Part shown: positions 24,604 through 35,669 of the stretch, piece by piece
Layout of the letters: each line of letters starts with the position of its first letter
Numbering within the stretch: position 1 is the first letter of the stretch
Origin: Phlebotomus papatasi
Lineage: Eukaryota > Arthropoda > Insecta > Diptera > Psychodidae
Length of the DNA stretch: 64,000 nt
Direction of reading: 5' to 3'
NCBI RefSeq assembly: GCF_024763615.1
Contig: NC_077224.1
Coordinates: 19,809,078-19,873,077 of the forward strand
Notes under the pieces: generated by a model
What the model was told of the DNA's origin: nothing
The model's input: only the letters and a program-made list of their open reading frames with translations
Databases searched by the model: none
Translations under genes and position numbers: made by a program

Positions 24604-25544
24604 TTAATATATTCGGCTCCATAAGATGTCTGCCATTGGTTTCCGAGAAAGGGTTAAATAAGCGTCAACCTTAAATATCCATTTCTGGTCTGCGCTGTTC
24701 TTTATCGTAACATCAATACGATAGTCACCATTTGGTAATGCAGGAGGAAATTTTGAAAAATCAAGGTTGTAATCCTTCACATAATATTGATGTCCCTGAT
24801 TTAAGAATTACATTATTAGTTATTTTGTTAGGTGAATTTTTAATTGACATGCAACTTATTTAAATATTGGATATTTTTAAGTCCAGAGTCTAATACTATT
24901 TTCCTTAATCCTTTAAGTTGTTTCCATAATTAACACAAGTTAACTTAATTAACTAATTTAATTAAACAAAGTCTAATCGTATTTGAAAATGTTAATAATT
25001 TTTATTTTTTTTAATTTTTTTCTACTCGTATTTTATTTAAAAGAATTTATTTTAAGACTTTGGACTCAATATTTTTTACGATAACCTTTCGCATTGGACA
25101 TCCTTCATCAGCATAGTTGGTAGAATCCTGCAAAGTTCCCCAAATCAAATTCAACACCGGTGCGGAATCTACTTTCTTGGCCATGCCACAAAAATCTTCA
25201 GTTACGTCAATTAAAAATGGTCTGTAGACCGTATATCGATACAATACGATAATTCTTATCATGGGGTTCACAACATCGTAATTAGAAACAATATTTAATT
25301 GTGCGAAAGTGGTTGTTCGATTTATTAAATTAACCGAACAGGAAATATTGACGTAGTTCTCAATTAGTTCATAACACTGAATTCTTTTAACCACTGCATC
25401 GTACATCAACTAAAATATAAAAGAATTTTTTCACTTGGAAAATTGCAAAATGAATTTTAACAAATTTCATATACTAACATCAGTTGTTATTGCTGTGATG
25501 TGTAACACAAAAATTGATAAAACTGCTTTAGCTTTCGAGTTCAT
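24604..25544 (-). CDS. DUF1091/DM8-family secreted protein, three exons
   Basis: Proposed exons on the minus strand: 25,544-25,479, 25,409-25,086 and 24,795-24,604. The introns run GT...AG and both joints are phase 0. The product is 193 residues, the usual size for the family. Residues 1-20 form a hydrophobic signal peptide after MNSKAK. The family core is visible: YRPF at 84-87, FC at 95-96, a CP at 126-127 at the end of exon 2, then GHQYYVKDYNLDFSKFPPALP and GDYRIDV in exon 3. Cysteines lie at 34, 46, 96 and 126, and there are possible N-glycosylation sites at N43 and N52. DUF1091/DM8 proteins are insect secreted or surface proteins related to the CheB/ML lipid-binding group, some with chemosensory roles; the ligand and tissue here are unknown. 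An uninterrupted reading past 25,086 would stop early (25,047), losing the conserved C-terminal part, so splicing at AAG|GTTATC is preferred. No transposon lies inside the gene, although one ends 98 bases away. Confidence 0.85.
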
Positions 25545-25583
25545 TTTGAAAATGAAGCTCTGGCTGTTGTGGTGGTTTTCTAA

Positions 25584-25613
25584 GTTCTGAAAACTGCTGA
25601 TATATATTTTATG
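25584..25613 (-). promoter_or_regulatory. Possible core promoter of the DUF1091 gene
   Basis: On the minus strand CATAAAATATATATC is followed about 24 bases later by the initiator-like TTTTCAGAAC, giving a 5' leader of about 45 bases before the ATG at 25,544. AT-rich matches are common in this DNA, so this is weak. Confidence 0.3.
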
Positions 25614-25619
25614 ACTCAT

Positions 25620-26485
25620 AATACCGTAATTGAGCATTAAAATGTGTTATTATTATAATTTTTTCTCCTTGTACACTAGTAATATCATCGTGGAATTTTG
25701 TCGTAATGATATGTCTTTGAAAATAAAATTTTTCATTGCTGAATACTTTCCATTTATTAAGTATAAAAATATCATATCATCGTTCATTAATCTCATCAGT
25801 TTTTCTCAATATTTATATAGATTAGAGCAACATTCATTTGCCAATTACACGGTCCATTTATGAATCACATTAAACACTATCATCATTTAAATCAAAATAA
25901 GCAAAACATTTCAAACAAACATAGTGGAATTTAAATCTGTACTATGCAAATTTTGTGTAGGTTTTTGAATAAAATTATTATAATACTTGTTATATAACTA
26001 AGAACATTATATTGAAACCTTTGAGGTGTGTACTGGTAACATATTTTTAATGTTACTGAAATATTTTTGATTTGGTCATATTTTCTCTTCAAAGGCTTAT
26101 TTAAGAGCAAAAGTGGTGACCAGAAAGTAGTAAAAAGTCTAGCTATTATTGACTAATTGATGTGTGGTGTTCATGTGGCCACAAGTGGTGAATTTGGCAT
26201 GGTCAGAATCAGAATATTATTTTATTTTATTAAGTGTTGGGAAACTTCCAAGAAAAGCTTCAGAATATAGCTAAAGTTTATATTTTAAAAATCCTAGCCA
26301 TAATTTTATTTAAATAGACCTCAAAAACTACGAAAAAATGTATTTTTACTGTGACTATGAGTTATGCATAAATCCTTCAATTTAATTTGAATATTTATCC
26401 CAAACTGAAATGGATTTGAAAGAGAAGATGGGGGGGGGGAGGAAGCGTTGAAGGAAAAAGGAAGAAAAGGGTGCTAGATAATATT
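25620..26485. other. Unannotated sequence upstream of the DUF1091 gene
   Basis: AT-rich with no recognised repeat or gene; ends in a G run (near 26,430) just before repeat R. Confidence 0.4.
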
Positions 26486-26489
26486 AACT

Positions 26490-27215
26490 TCAGAGGAATC
26501 ATCGCAGATCAAAAGTCGATATTTCTTACCGTTTACTCTCTAGTCGTGTCACAAGCTTTCGGAAAAATAAAAAAAAGATCTTTAAAAGTATTTTGGAAAG
26601 ATAAATCTGTTAAATCCGAAGATAAAGTTCGATGCAGTCGGGTAGATTTAAAAAAAATCCAAATTTAATTCAATCGGTCGAGAATTAGGCCCTTAAAAGT
26701 GGTTTAAGTTTGATCTTCGAAAATTCAATATTGATATGTTTTTCGGACATAGGTGGTCTATGGACTAAATATTCACCTTGACTACCTCCAAAATTTATTC
26801 TAAAATGAAAAAAGGGGTGGCAAAGCATCCCAAGCTTTGCAAAGTGCTCGAATTAATAACTTATACGGACTACTTTCGCATTATTTACCGTTTATCGTTT
26901 CACAACGGATCTAAATCGATTCATAAAAAACTCAAAAGATTGCCCAAAAGTTTTAAGAGTAATAGGCGTAATATTCGGACGGATTACTTATTATTGTTTC
27001 ATTGCCGGTTTAGAACCAAGTTGAACCAATTCATAAATCACTCAAAACATTCCCCAAAATACCTTAGGAGTAATATAATTTACAATTGAATTTTGAATAA
27101 AAATTACTTATCGGTTTTGAATCAGTTTATTATCTTAGTTTGACCTCTAGGCGTGGTTATGGCCGAATGGACAGCCGGACAGACGGTCAAACAGCGAAAC
27201 CTAAAAAAAACTCAA
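26490..27215 (-). repeat. Dispersed repeat R, inverted copy
   Basis: The reverse complement contains CCGAAAGCTTGTGACACG, the CTAGAG/GGTAA block and GGTGAATATTTAGTCCATAG, matching 4,100-4,310 closely. It also carries GGGGTGGCAAAGCATCCCA matching the far end of the 5.6-6.4-kb copy. It ends with CTCTAGGCGTGGTTATGGCC and GGACAGACGG, also found at 52,560-52,600. Confidence 0.6.
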
Positions 27216-27874
27216 AACTTTAGAGGTGACATGATAACTTATTTTCGATAGTATCGACTGTCGAATCTGTAAAATTAACGATACTTGTCAAGGGGGTAAT
27301 GACTAGTGAGTACAGACCGATTATTTTGGCGAATAATGAGTACTCCCGTGTTGGTGAATATGCGAGTATTTTCACCATTTTTCCCTGAATTTCGAATTTT
27401 ATTACAGTGGAAAACGCGCTATCTAACAGCAAAATATGTCATTCGCTTTGTGGATGAATTCGCCCCATTAAAAAAAGCATCCCAGGAGAAATTTCCCTAT
27501 TGTTTCTTTAGGAAAATTTCATCAAAAGAGCTGTGGAAATTTCCTAAGAAAAACCACAAGGAATTCTTTATGAATTTTCAGTCTTGGCAAATTCGTATAG
27601 TTTCAAAAATCTGCAAGAATTCCATCATTGGAAATTAGAAGGAAATAATTGAAGAAATTACTTTTTTGGGATGTGGAACTTTCCCAATGCGATCATAGAA
27701 AATTCCGTTCGATTTTTTGTAATGGAGATCACAGATATTTCCCAAGGGGATTTTCAGTTTTGGAAAAATCGGTAATATCCTATAGAGCATTTTTGATGAT
27801 TTCTTATGAAAATTTCCTTAGGTGATTTCCAAAAGAATTCCCTGGACTCTCCTACGAAACATTTTTTATTGACT

Positions 27875-28452
27875 TCGAGAATTTTCTTTAGCGTATTATC
27901 TTATCTCATACTCTATAGAACTACGTGAAAATAATATAAGAAAATTGAAGAAATAAAACGAAAATGTGATAAACGGAGAGCAAAAAAACTGTAAGAGAAA
28001 TTTTTTTTTGCGTAACATGTCTATTTTAAGCAATCTATACAGTGCTGTATAATGAGCTCATAAACTCAGCGAATCGTCAAAAAATCGTCGTAAGAGAAAT
28101 TAATCGTACAGTTTTTTGGTCACCGTTTATCGCATTTTCGTTTTATTTCTTCAATTTTCTTATATTATTTTCACCTAGGGTAAAGTGATACAATTTGGAC
28201 ATAGTGTTACAAGTTGGACAATTCGCCGATACAAGTTGGACAGGGATTTTTTTTATTAGTACTAAATTTTTTATAACCACAATGAACCGAATTTTAAAAC
28301 TAAAGCATTAAAAACATACAAATATGAAGTACTAAATTTATCAAGAAAAAAAACCCTGTCCAACTTGTACCATTGCATTGTCCAACTTGTACCACTTTAC
28401 CCTAGTGCCACCGAGTATGAGATGAGGTAATACGGTAATCGAGAATTTGCGT
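27875..28452. repeat. Long inverted repeat (palindrome), interrupted by a MITE
   Basis: The left arm (27,875-27,995) includes AAGAAAATTGAAGAAATAAA and ACGAAAATGTGATAAACGG. The right arm (28,105-28,175, then 28,405-28,452) carries the complements CCGTTTATCGCATTTTCGT and TTTATTTCTTCAATTTTCTT. The outer part (GAGTATGAGAT, GAATTTGCG) resumes after the MITE. The arms enclose about 110 bases of loop. It is probably a foldback element or large MITE. Confidence 0.65.
28178..28402. mobile_element. Hairpin MITE inserted in the palindrome, TA target duplication
   Basis: Left arm GGGTAAAGTGATACAATTTG then GACAATTCG...TACAAGTTGGACAGG. The right arm CCTGTCCAACTTGTACCATT is inverted and ends GTACCACTTTACCC. 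TA flanks both sides (28,176-28,177; 28,403-28,404). Confidence 0.82.
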
Positions 28453-28454
28453 AA

Positions 28455-30460
28455 GAATTACAATGAAAATGAGTAAATTAACGAAATACGGTGAGCGGTT
28501 TACTGTCAATGTGATTCTGCCCTTATTCTGAATTTGCTAGAGTATCTTTAGGTATTTTGGCTTTCAGGATTTTGGCTGCCACGGCTTCAGCCGAATGGTT
28601 TTAAAACAATTAAATTTGGGAGAGAAATAGCCAGAAAAATCTAGGAAGAAAACCCAATTTTATCGCCTTTAATATAATTTTCTTTTGCAATTTAGGAAAC
28701 TTAGTGCCAAAAAGCAATGTGATATGGTGATAAAATATGGGTAAAGAAAGTTAGCAATTTATCACATATTCCGTAATGGGTATAAGGTACCATACTAGAG
28801 AATGGGAAAATGGCCAAGAGTAGAATGGTGCGAGGACATGAAACTTGGGAGAAAATTTTCCCACCATTTTCCCGGAGAATTCATCCCTTCAGCTATTTGA
28901 TGCACTTATCCACCCTCATTTATCCCATTACGTGTTTGCCTACGCTTTTAGTTTATGTAAACACATTAAAATTGTCCATTTCTGACACTTCAGCCTCCTC
29001 ATCTCATTCCCCATTTTGGCATGTTAGAAAGCTTTTCTGAGCCAGAGAAATTTCGGTGGGGAGGGAATGGGGAAGAGAGAAATTTGATGAGGATTGAAGG
29101 TATAACAGAGTGGCCCAATGATTGCCCAATCAATTGAATATTAAATTTTGATTTATTGAAATTGCTTGGTAATTTTTTGCACTCAAGTGAAAAATTGGAT
29201 GAAAGAAAAACACATCATTTTCTTTTTGGGAAGACCTATGCCAAGGGGGAAGAAGATGAAAATTCACTTGAGACACTCGTACCCCCCAATCCCAGAGAGG
29301 CTTTTCGCATTCATCCCCTAACTCACTGGATTTTGCTTTACCTTCTCAAAAAAGGGGATGGAATATAGGGCCAGAAAGAAAGAAAAAAAAACCGCCGCGC
29401 GAAGGGAAAGTGCAAACAAGGATGGCATAAAGTATAAATTTATATTAAACGTCGAAATGGATCCTCTGACAACTCATAAATATTTTTCCGGTCTACCTAT
29501 TTGACGTTGAGATTAATTCTTTTTCGCGCTGTGGGCGAAGGTAAAAGCTCCACACCATCCCCCAGCTCAGCAGCAGTAAAAAAAAGCTCCCAGAGATTAA
29601 ACTCTCTTCACACACATACATACGCATTTATATGCCGTGAATAAAAAAGCTCATGGTAGAGCGTCAATTTTTTCTCACCTCAACTCCCGCGCGTTATGAA
29701 TTTTCATAATAAATTAGGTGTATTAAATTGAAAAGGCAAGTGACGAATATTTCATTTGGTTGGATGCTATGCCTAAATTAAGGTATGAGATGTTGGGCAA
29801 CCCAAAAAAAAAAAATAACGGCCATCTGACAGGATTGTGACTGAAATGAAGAGAAATTTTCATCTGTCCCCAAAAGAAGTGTATCATCTGTGGGCAAAAT
29901 ATGTACGTGAAAAAATTCACGGAAGATATCATTTTCCGTCGTCAAACATAATTGAAAAGTACTGTTTAAGTTTCTGGTGATGTGCGGCATGAAAGACGAA
30001 GAGGCGTAGAGAAACTCTGAAATTTGACAAGCATCTTTTGAGAAGTAAAGTTTTAAGTAAAACCACATAAATGCAATGAAGAATAAGACGATGTGAATTG
30101 TAAGTACTCTTCATTGGCTTTGACTTTGTTTGAACTCTGCACGTGTAGAGTTGAGTTTTGCAAAGTTTTTCGATGGCAAAAAATTAAAAATTTAAAGATA
30201 TGCCAACATACGAAGCATAGAAGATCATTCTTAAATTACCCAATTTCCTGTAATATGCACTGCTCCGCAGATATTGCATTTTTTTCAATATTGCAGCTAT
30301 GAAGAATATGCCCGTGAAGGCAACCATTATGACAGAAAATAGAATTTTTACGGATACTTCAGTAACAGAGGTTAGGCAACAAATAAATGCAATTTCTTGA
30401 ATGCCGTAAATGCAGGTAATTTTGCAGTCCGGAAGTGACTACGCCCTTGCTTTTCGCAAA
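28455..30460. other. Apparently single-copy non-coding stretch
   Basis: No repeat family and no convincing gene. Short frames of 60-96 codons overlap on both strands at 29.7-30.1 kb without motifs. The sequence looks less repetitive than its surroundings and could be intronic or intergenic DNA of a larger gene. Confidence 0.35.
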
Positions 30461-30462
30461 TA

Positions 30463-30717
30463 TAATAATAATGGTGGCAACATTCCATTAAGGAACTTAG
30501 GACTTCCCGCAAGTGGAGTTCGGAACATCTATTATTATTTTTTCTTGTACGGGATGAGGTTGTTAGTCCCATGCCCATGGTAATCAAGTGTGAAGCTCAC
30601 TGGATGCAATTCGAACATCTTTAACGCCAGAAAAATTCCTGGTGACCTAAAGGGGATTCGAACCCGGGACACTTGCATTACAGAGCGAGTGCTCTACCAC
30701 TTGACCCATTGAGTGCC
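30463..30717 (-). mobile_element. tRNA-derived SINE with imperfect target duplication
   Basis: The minus strand starts GGGGCACTCAATGGGTCAAG and runs through a box-A-like TGGGTCAAGTGGTAGAGC. A perfect box B, GGTTCGAATCC, lies at 30,654-30,664. The tRNA-like head is followed by about 180 bp of unrelated body and an (ATT)n tail. The flanks TTGCTTTTCGCAAATAT (30,447-30,462) and CTGTTTTTCGTAAGAT (30,719-30,734) match with a few changes and are read as the target duplication. The cloverleaf is imperfect (mismatched anticodon stem, 8-base loop), so this is not a functional tRNA gene. The two boxes would form the RNA polymerase III promoter. Confidence 0.75.
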
Positions 30718-30972
30718 CCTGTTTTTCGTAAGATTTCCTTTAATTCTAGTGCTTAAGGGTGTCCAGTAAGTATACGGACACTTAAGAATGATTCAAAGAC
30801 CATCTTTAGATACTTAAATTGAAGAAAAGTTTATGAAAATCAGGAGTGCAAAGTCACCCTTTAAATGCAAAGTCACCCACATCTACAGTAGGTTAAGATA
30901 TAGTCATACTGCTACATCTGAGCTGAGGGAGGAAGACGACGAGGGCTAGATCACAACTAGTTAAGATTCTTG

Positions 30973-31223
30973 CACTGAGAGAAATCCGTAAAAGTTAAAA
31001 TAACATTCCGGAAATGTTTATTTTACCCTGCATTATTGATCCGAAATCGGTGTGAATATTACCCTTTTTAGGTGTATTAGGGGTTAAAGTTACCCTTTTT
31101 CATGTTAATTTTACCCTTAAAAAGATGTAAAATTAACATTAAAAAATGTTGATATATTTTTACACCTAAAAAGTGTTAAAGTTATGAGGAAAAAAGTTAA
31201 TCGCACCCTCTTTTTTTATCAGT
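30973..31223. mobile_element. MITE family C, copy 1 (~250 bp)
   Basis: Begins CACTGAGAGAAATCCGTAAA and ends in the inverted short tip TTTTTTTATCAGT. The interior carries TTAACATTCCGGAAATG-like and GTTAAAGTTACCCTTTT words and a self-complementary centre (GTTAATTTTACCC...GTAAAATTAACAT). Full-length relatives occur at 35,120-35,353 and 60,206-60,459 and a degraded one at 38,670-38,880. Confidence 0.8.
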
Positions 31224-31612
31224 TTAAGCTTAATATGGTATTTTTGGTAAAGGATTGTGTGTCATAGTTTGTTGTGTTATCTTTTCGACAAAAGAAAGAT
31301 CGTATTGTCAGGCTACTTTTACTCTTTACTAACATAATTTGTTCGAATTCCATTCCTGTTGTTAGGAGACAGTTGGTATTACATTAAGAAATCATAGTGA
31401 TAGGACAACATTAAGAAAAAAATGAGTTGAATTAGCTAATTCAATTAAGTATTAAATTGTCTAAGCATCTTAACGCTCAAAATTTTTCCAATTCTATCAA
31501 TGAATTCTTTCAAGTCCGAATTAGGCGCTATACTAAGACTCATTAAGAAATTCTATATTGATTTGAAGGGACTTTTCTTGTGAGAATAGTCTATCCAAGA
31601 TTGAAACCAGTA

Positions 31613-31819
31613 GGGTAAGATGGGCTAATTTGGAATCATGTCTATTTTGGAATTCTAAAATTTACTGATTGTTTCAGATGGTCAAAGAGAAAAAGAAAAC
31701 CATGAAGAAGCACAAGGCATTTGGGAGTATTTCTTCGTTGTTTTTTCCTCTTGCGATCTAAAACGGTTAGGAAATCTCAAAGTTCCAAATTAGACATCAT
31801 TCCAAATTAGCCCTTACCC
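31613..31819. mobile_element. Hairpin MITE (GGGTAAGATGGGCTAA tips), TA target duplication
   Basis: Left arm GGGTAAGATGGGCTAATTTG; right arm CAAATTAGCCCTTACCC. TA is present at 31,611-31,612 and 31,820-31,821. A second copy, split by a LINE, lies at 59,146-59,824 in the opposite orientation. Confidence 0.8.
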
Positions 31820-31821
31820 TA

Positions 31822-34800
31822 AGATGGCATCTGTATGAGTAAAAGCTGTTCTGCAAAATGCTCAAACCAGCGTTGTTAGGGTTAGATTTCTATTCAAGGA
31901 GGGGGGATTAGCAACTAGCAGTTCACGCTCCATATTCCCCGTTAGCATGCTTCTGACTATACCTTCCCCGAATGTGATATATCGGCACTTTGGTTATTAA
32001 CCCATTCGTACCCATCGATTAATATATTAATCAAAAAATAGACGATTTTTGATAATTTATTTCTGCGCAATTGATGTCCAAATTTCTGTCGGGAATGGAT
32101 TTTTCGTAACTTTGGTCTTTCAATTACTTCGAAAAAATAGTCCGACAGCGATGGAAAAACATTTTGTTGTTTTTTCTCGCTTCGTGGAAAGTCATGCAAA
32201 ATTTTTTCTCAAAATGGCGAACGGAAAATACGACATGCTGTCGAATTTCTTAAAAATGACCTCCATCCTCTTTCCTGATTTGAATTTTGATTGCTAATTT
32301 TTGTTCTTAGATAGTTACTCTATCTTAATCAAAAGAGTTTGTAATTAATTAATGTACAGAATTTAAATTCAGTGACCGTTAAGGCGCGTGTTTGACAAGG
32401 GTTCCCCGCGCCCCCATGATAGATATTTTTTTTATTTTCAAAAAAAAAATCATCTATTAGTCTGTATGAAACTTATTCCAAAATATGAACAATCTATTTC
32501 AAGTATTTCTGGTACATTGACTGAATAGGTTAATTGTGCTAAATGTGTCGTTTACAATAAATTCAGATATAATGCAAATTCAGTGAGCACAGTTGCTGTT
32601 CCATATTATAGCTAATAGTGTTGTTCACATGAAGTATATGTTTTAGTGCAAATATCTTATTTGGCGCCTTACTTTTGCATTTTTCATAATATTGTACCAC
32701 TTAACCCTAAATATTCTTTGAAAATATGACCCATAAATGTCTGCTTAACTCCTCCCTTAGGCCAAAAATGGGTTTAAGCAAAATGTAACTTACGGAAGCA
32801 TCCGAAGATAATTTTTGGGTGTGAATGTAGGTGAAGTAAAAACATTTAATGTGCAGAAAATATGATTATTAACGCAATCAATTTGGAAATTCACCAAGAA
32901 ACTCTCGGCATTGGGTGCACCATTGTGGGGTATGGGGAGAGTACCAAGAAACACTTACACCATATTAGTGCCAGTACATTAACTGAATAAAATATTGACG
33001 ATGGTGGGATGAGATATTCAATTTTAAGCACTACGAAGAGACTACCCAACTTCAATGTTCTATCCCTCATTTCTTAGTAAGGGCATCGCGATTTTTTTTC
33101 CATAAGGTCTATTGGACGTGGTAAAGTTGTTCTTTCGGCAATTTCTCAACGAAACAAATTTCTGATAATTCTGGCAATTTTACACGGTAGCTTTCACTTT
33201 GCTCTTGCGACGACGACGTTGGTGAAAAAGAAGGTATATGTATGAGGGTAAAATCTGACTACAGGGGAAGGAGTATGAGTGAAAAATTTCGCGCTCTTTG
33301 CATAATTTTATGTTTTCTTCATAAAAACTCGCACCCTCGGCAATTTGCGTCTCTTAAGCCTCCAAGAGAAAAATGTATACATATATACAACATGAGATAG
33401 TCATTAAATCTTGCGTATATATGAAAGTTTATTGGGCAATCTTTCAGGTGAGATATAACATGAAAAACATGAGCTTTTATGTCAACGCGATAAGATGGTA
33501 TGAACTATTATCAAAATAATGTTGGTAATGAATGCATAATAGAGTCACTCAAAATGATAAACACTTTAACATCTTAAAATGTTATATGCAGATTTTGAAT
33601 CATTCAGCATAAATTAGACATTTGAGGCTTAAAATTTTGCATGAGAACTCTTACACCGAATGAACAGAATTTTTTACTAACTTTTCAATGGAATTTCCAT
33701 TACCTTTGCTTCTGGGGAATATCTTTTGAATATTACCAAACTGCACTAAATACTTCAAACATTCCTTATTTATTGATATATTCAATCGGGCAAACACAAT
33801 ATAATCGTAATAAGCTCTTCAATATAATCTCGCATTCAAACAACCAATATATATGTTTAATATTATATATAGCAAACCTCATATCGTAAATGGTATGCAC
33901 AGAACAATTTCTAATACTGAAGGATAAAGGAGGTGTTCAAATACAAACCCCAATGAGACACATCATTATTCAATGCAAATTGGTTGCATATATTATATAT
34001 ATTTAAAGAGAAGGAGTAACTTGAAAAACACATTAAACGTGTGGGTATTACACCATTTGATTCTTGAGATTTCCTACTTAGACACCAAATGCGTTATTGA
34101 CTTAGAAATCTTTTACTAAGCTATCTCCAATTCTGTGGATTTATATTGAAAATTCAGGATTTAAAAGCATAGGATGGATGGGCAGGATAGCTCTCTTAAA
34201 ATTATTCAGTGGCGTTCCACGAAGCTATCTCTACTGTCCTACTCCTGGGCGATGTCTTAAAATTTGACCAATGCAAGTATAGGCCACGCCCCCTTACCCA
34301 TGTCGTTAAAAAATACCATATCCTTATTTATCCATCTTTTCACAAATAAAAAGGTCTCTATGAGATTTATAGATTTTAAGACAAATTTATAATCTATGGG
34401 CCTAAAACAGACTTAAGTTGATGCTCGAGAATATTCAGCCTGCAAAATTTGGCAGTAGATGTTTAGGTAAAGAAAATGTATGCAGATGACCTGTGAATGA
34501 TGATCCTAAAGCCAGCTTTAGACTGAAAGGTTAGTTTGGTTCTTGATCAGGCATGTGGCAAGTTAATTTTTTTATATGGAGCTATTTGAAGCCAATTTCC
34601 TAAATTGATCTCGGACTCAGCTCACAGTGCTCCGAGGAAAAAATGTATTTAAACAAAAATTTAGTATATTTATCCCTCCATACGGTAAGGTATCTTATAA
34701 TACGGAAAAACTTCTCACTTTTTAGATATTTAGCGTAACTGTCGCGAGTGCAAAAAAAATCCAATATAAATTTAAATCTAAATATGAGAAAGTGGCTTCA

Positions 34801-34835
34801 AATTTCAGGAAACTTGCCGGGGGTGTGTTCTTGAT
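31822..34835. other. Unannotated sequence
   Basis: No gene is supported. A lone GGCCACGCCCCC tip near 34,278 matches the end of the 17,461-18,024 element. Overlapping 80-82-codon frames on opposite strands at 31,957-32,297 have no motif. Confidence 0.35.
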
Positions 34836-34837
34836 GG

Positions 34838-35112
34838 TCTCAATCAACCAATTACTGGTCTTAACCTGACTCAGGATCTGCTCCTATTCGAGCCTGTTAC
34901 GCGCCACTATTCTACAATTCCGCACTCTTAACGGGCTGGCGTCTTGGCTGACCCCTAAAAATTTTCCAGGCTGAGTCGTTTTAATCCTTGCAAACTAGAT
35001 AGCCAGTCCACCGGAGCCTATTGAAGCGTATTTACTTGACGAAAGTTACCTTTCGGTGGCGCTGAATGTATACCTACTTGGTGTCAACAGCGTTGTTGAA
35101 TCCATACTCAAG
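34838..35112 (-). mobile_element. LINE family-B (RTE-like) 3' fragment, degraded
   Basis: The minus strand matches the copy at 48.36-48.65 kb across GACTCAGG..., AAAATTTTCCAGGCTGAGTC and GAGCCTATTGAAGCGTATTT. It corresponds to the C-terminal end of an RTE-type reverse transcriptase but is broken by stops and small indels. Confidence 0.65.
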
Positions 35113-35119
35113 CTATCTA

Positions 35120-35353
35120 TACTGAGAAAAAAGAGAGGGTGCGATTAGTTTTTTTTCCTCAGAACTTTAACACTTTAGGTGTAACATTTTTTAATGTTAA
35201 TTTTACACCTTTTTAAGGGTAAAATTAACATACAAAGGGGCAACTTTAACCCCTAATACACCTAAAAAGGGTAATATTCACACCGATTTTGGATCAATAC
35301 TGCAGGGTAACATTTCCGGAATGTTATTTTAACTTTTTCGGATTTCTCTCAGT
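35120..35353. mobile_element. MITE family C, copy 2 (opposite orientation)
   Basis: Starts ACTGAGAAAAAAGAGAGGGT and ends GGATTTCTCTCAGT. It is the reverse complement of copy 1 over its length, with a few indels. It lies directly beside the RTE-like fragment. Confidence 0.8.
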
Positions 35354-35488
35354 CAGTGTAGTACGGATAAGGTTGAAACGGCAATTCGTCAGAAATTTTA
35401 CTGATTTTTCAAAATCTAATAAATCGATTGCTTTTAATATCCAATCTCAAACAACAATTTAATTTAAACAAAAATTTTGCATGTTAAA

Positions 35489-35668
35489 ACATATGATATA
35501 GACGCACTTACGATTTAAGTTTCGGACTAATCTGTTTTTCGTCTTAAGCCGAACAATGGCTTAGTTAATGGGAAACTGATGGAAATTTGGTTAAATCATT
35601 ATTATTTTGATTATAATTACGTTAAGTCCTCTTTAGGCTTAAGTCATAAGTGTATCTAGGGCATAATA
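35489..35668. mobile_element. Hairpin MITE with CCCTAGATACACTTA tips
   Basis: Left ATAGACGCACTTACGATTTA and right TAAGTGTATCTAGGGCATAA are inverted, with TTAAGTCATAAG and CTTACGATTTAAG inside. A related element is at 57,581-57,720. Confidence 0.55.
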
Positions 35669-35669
35669 A

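Noticed and set aside
25047..25085. Read-through end of DUF1091 exon 2 as the true C-terminus
   Set aside because: It would drop the conserved GHxYYVKxYNL and GDYR parts, which are present in frame in exon 3 after a good acceptor.
30640..30717. Functional tRNA gene on the minus strand
   Set aside because: Anticodon stem mismatch and 8-base loop; the head is joined to a SINE body with tail and target duplication.
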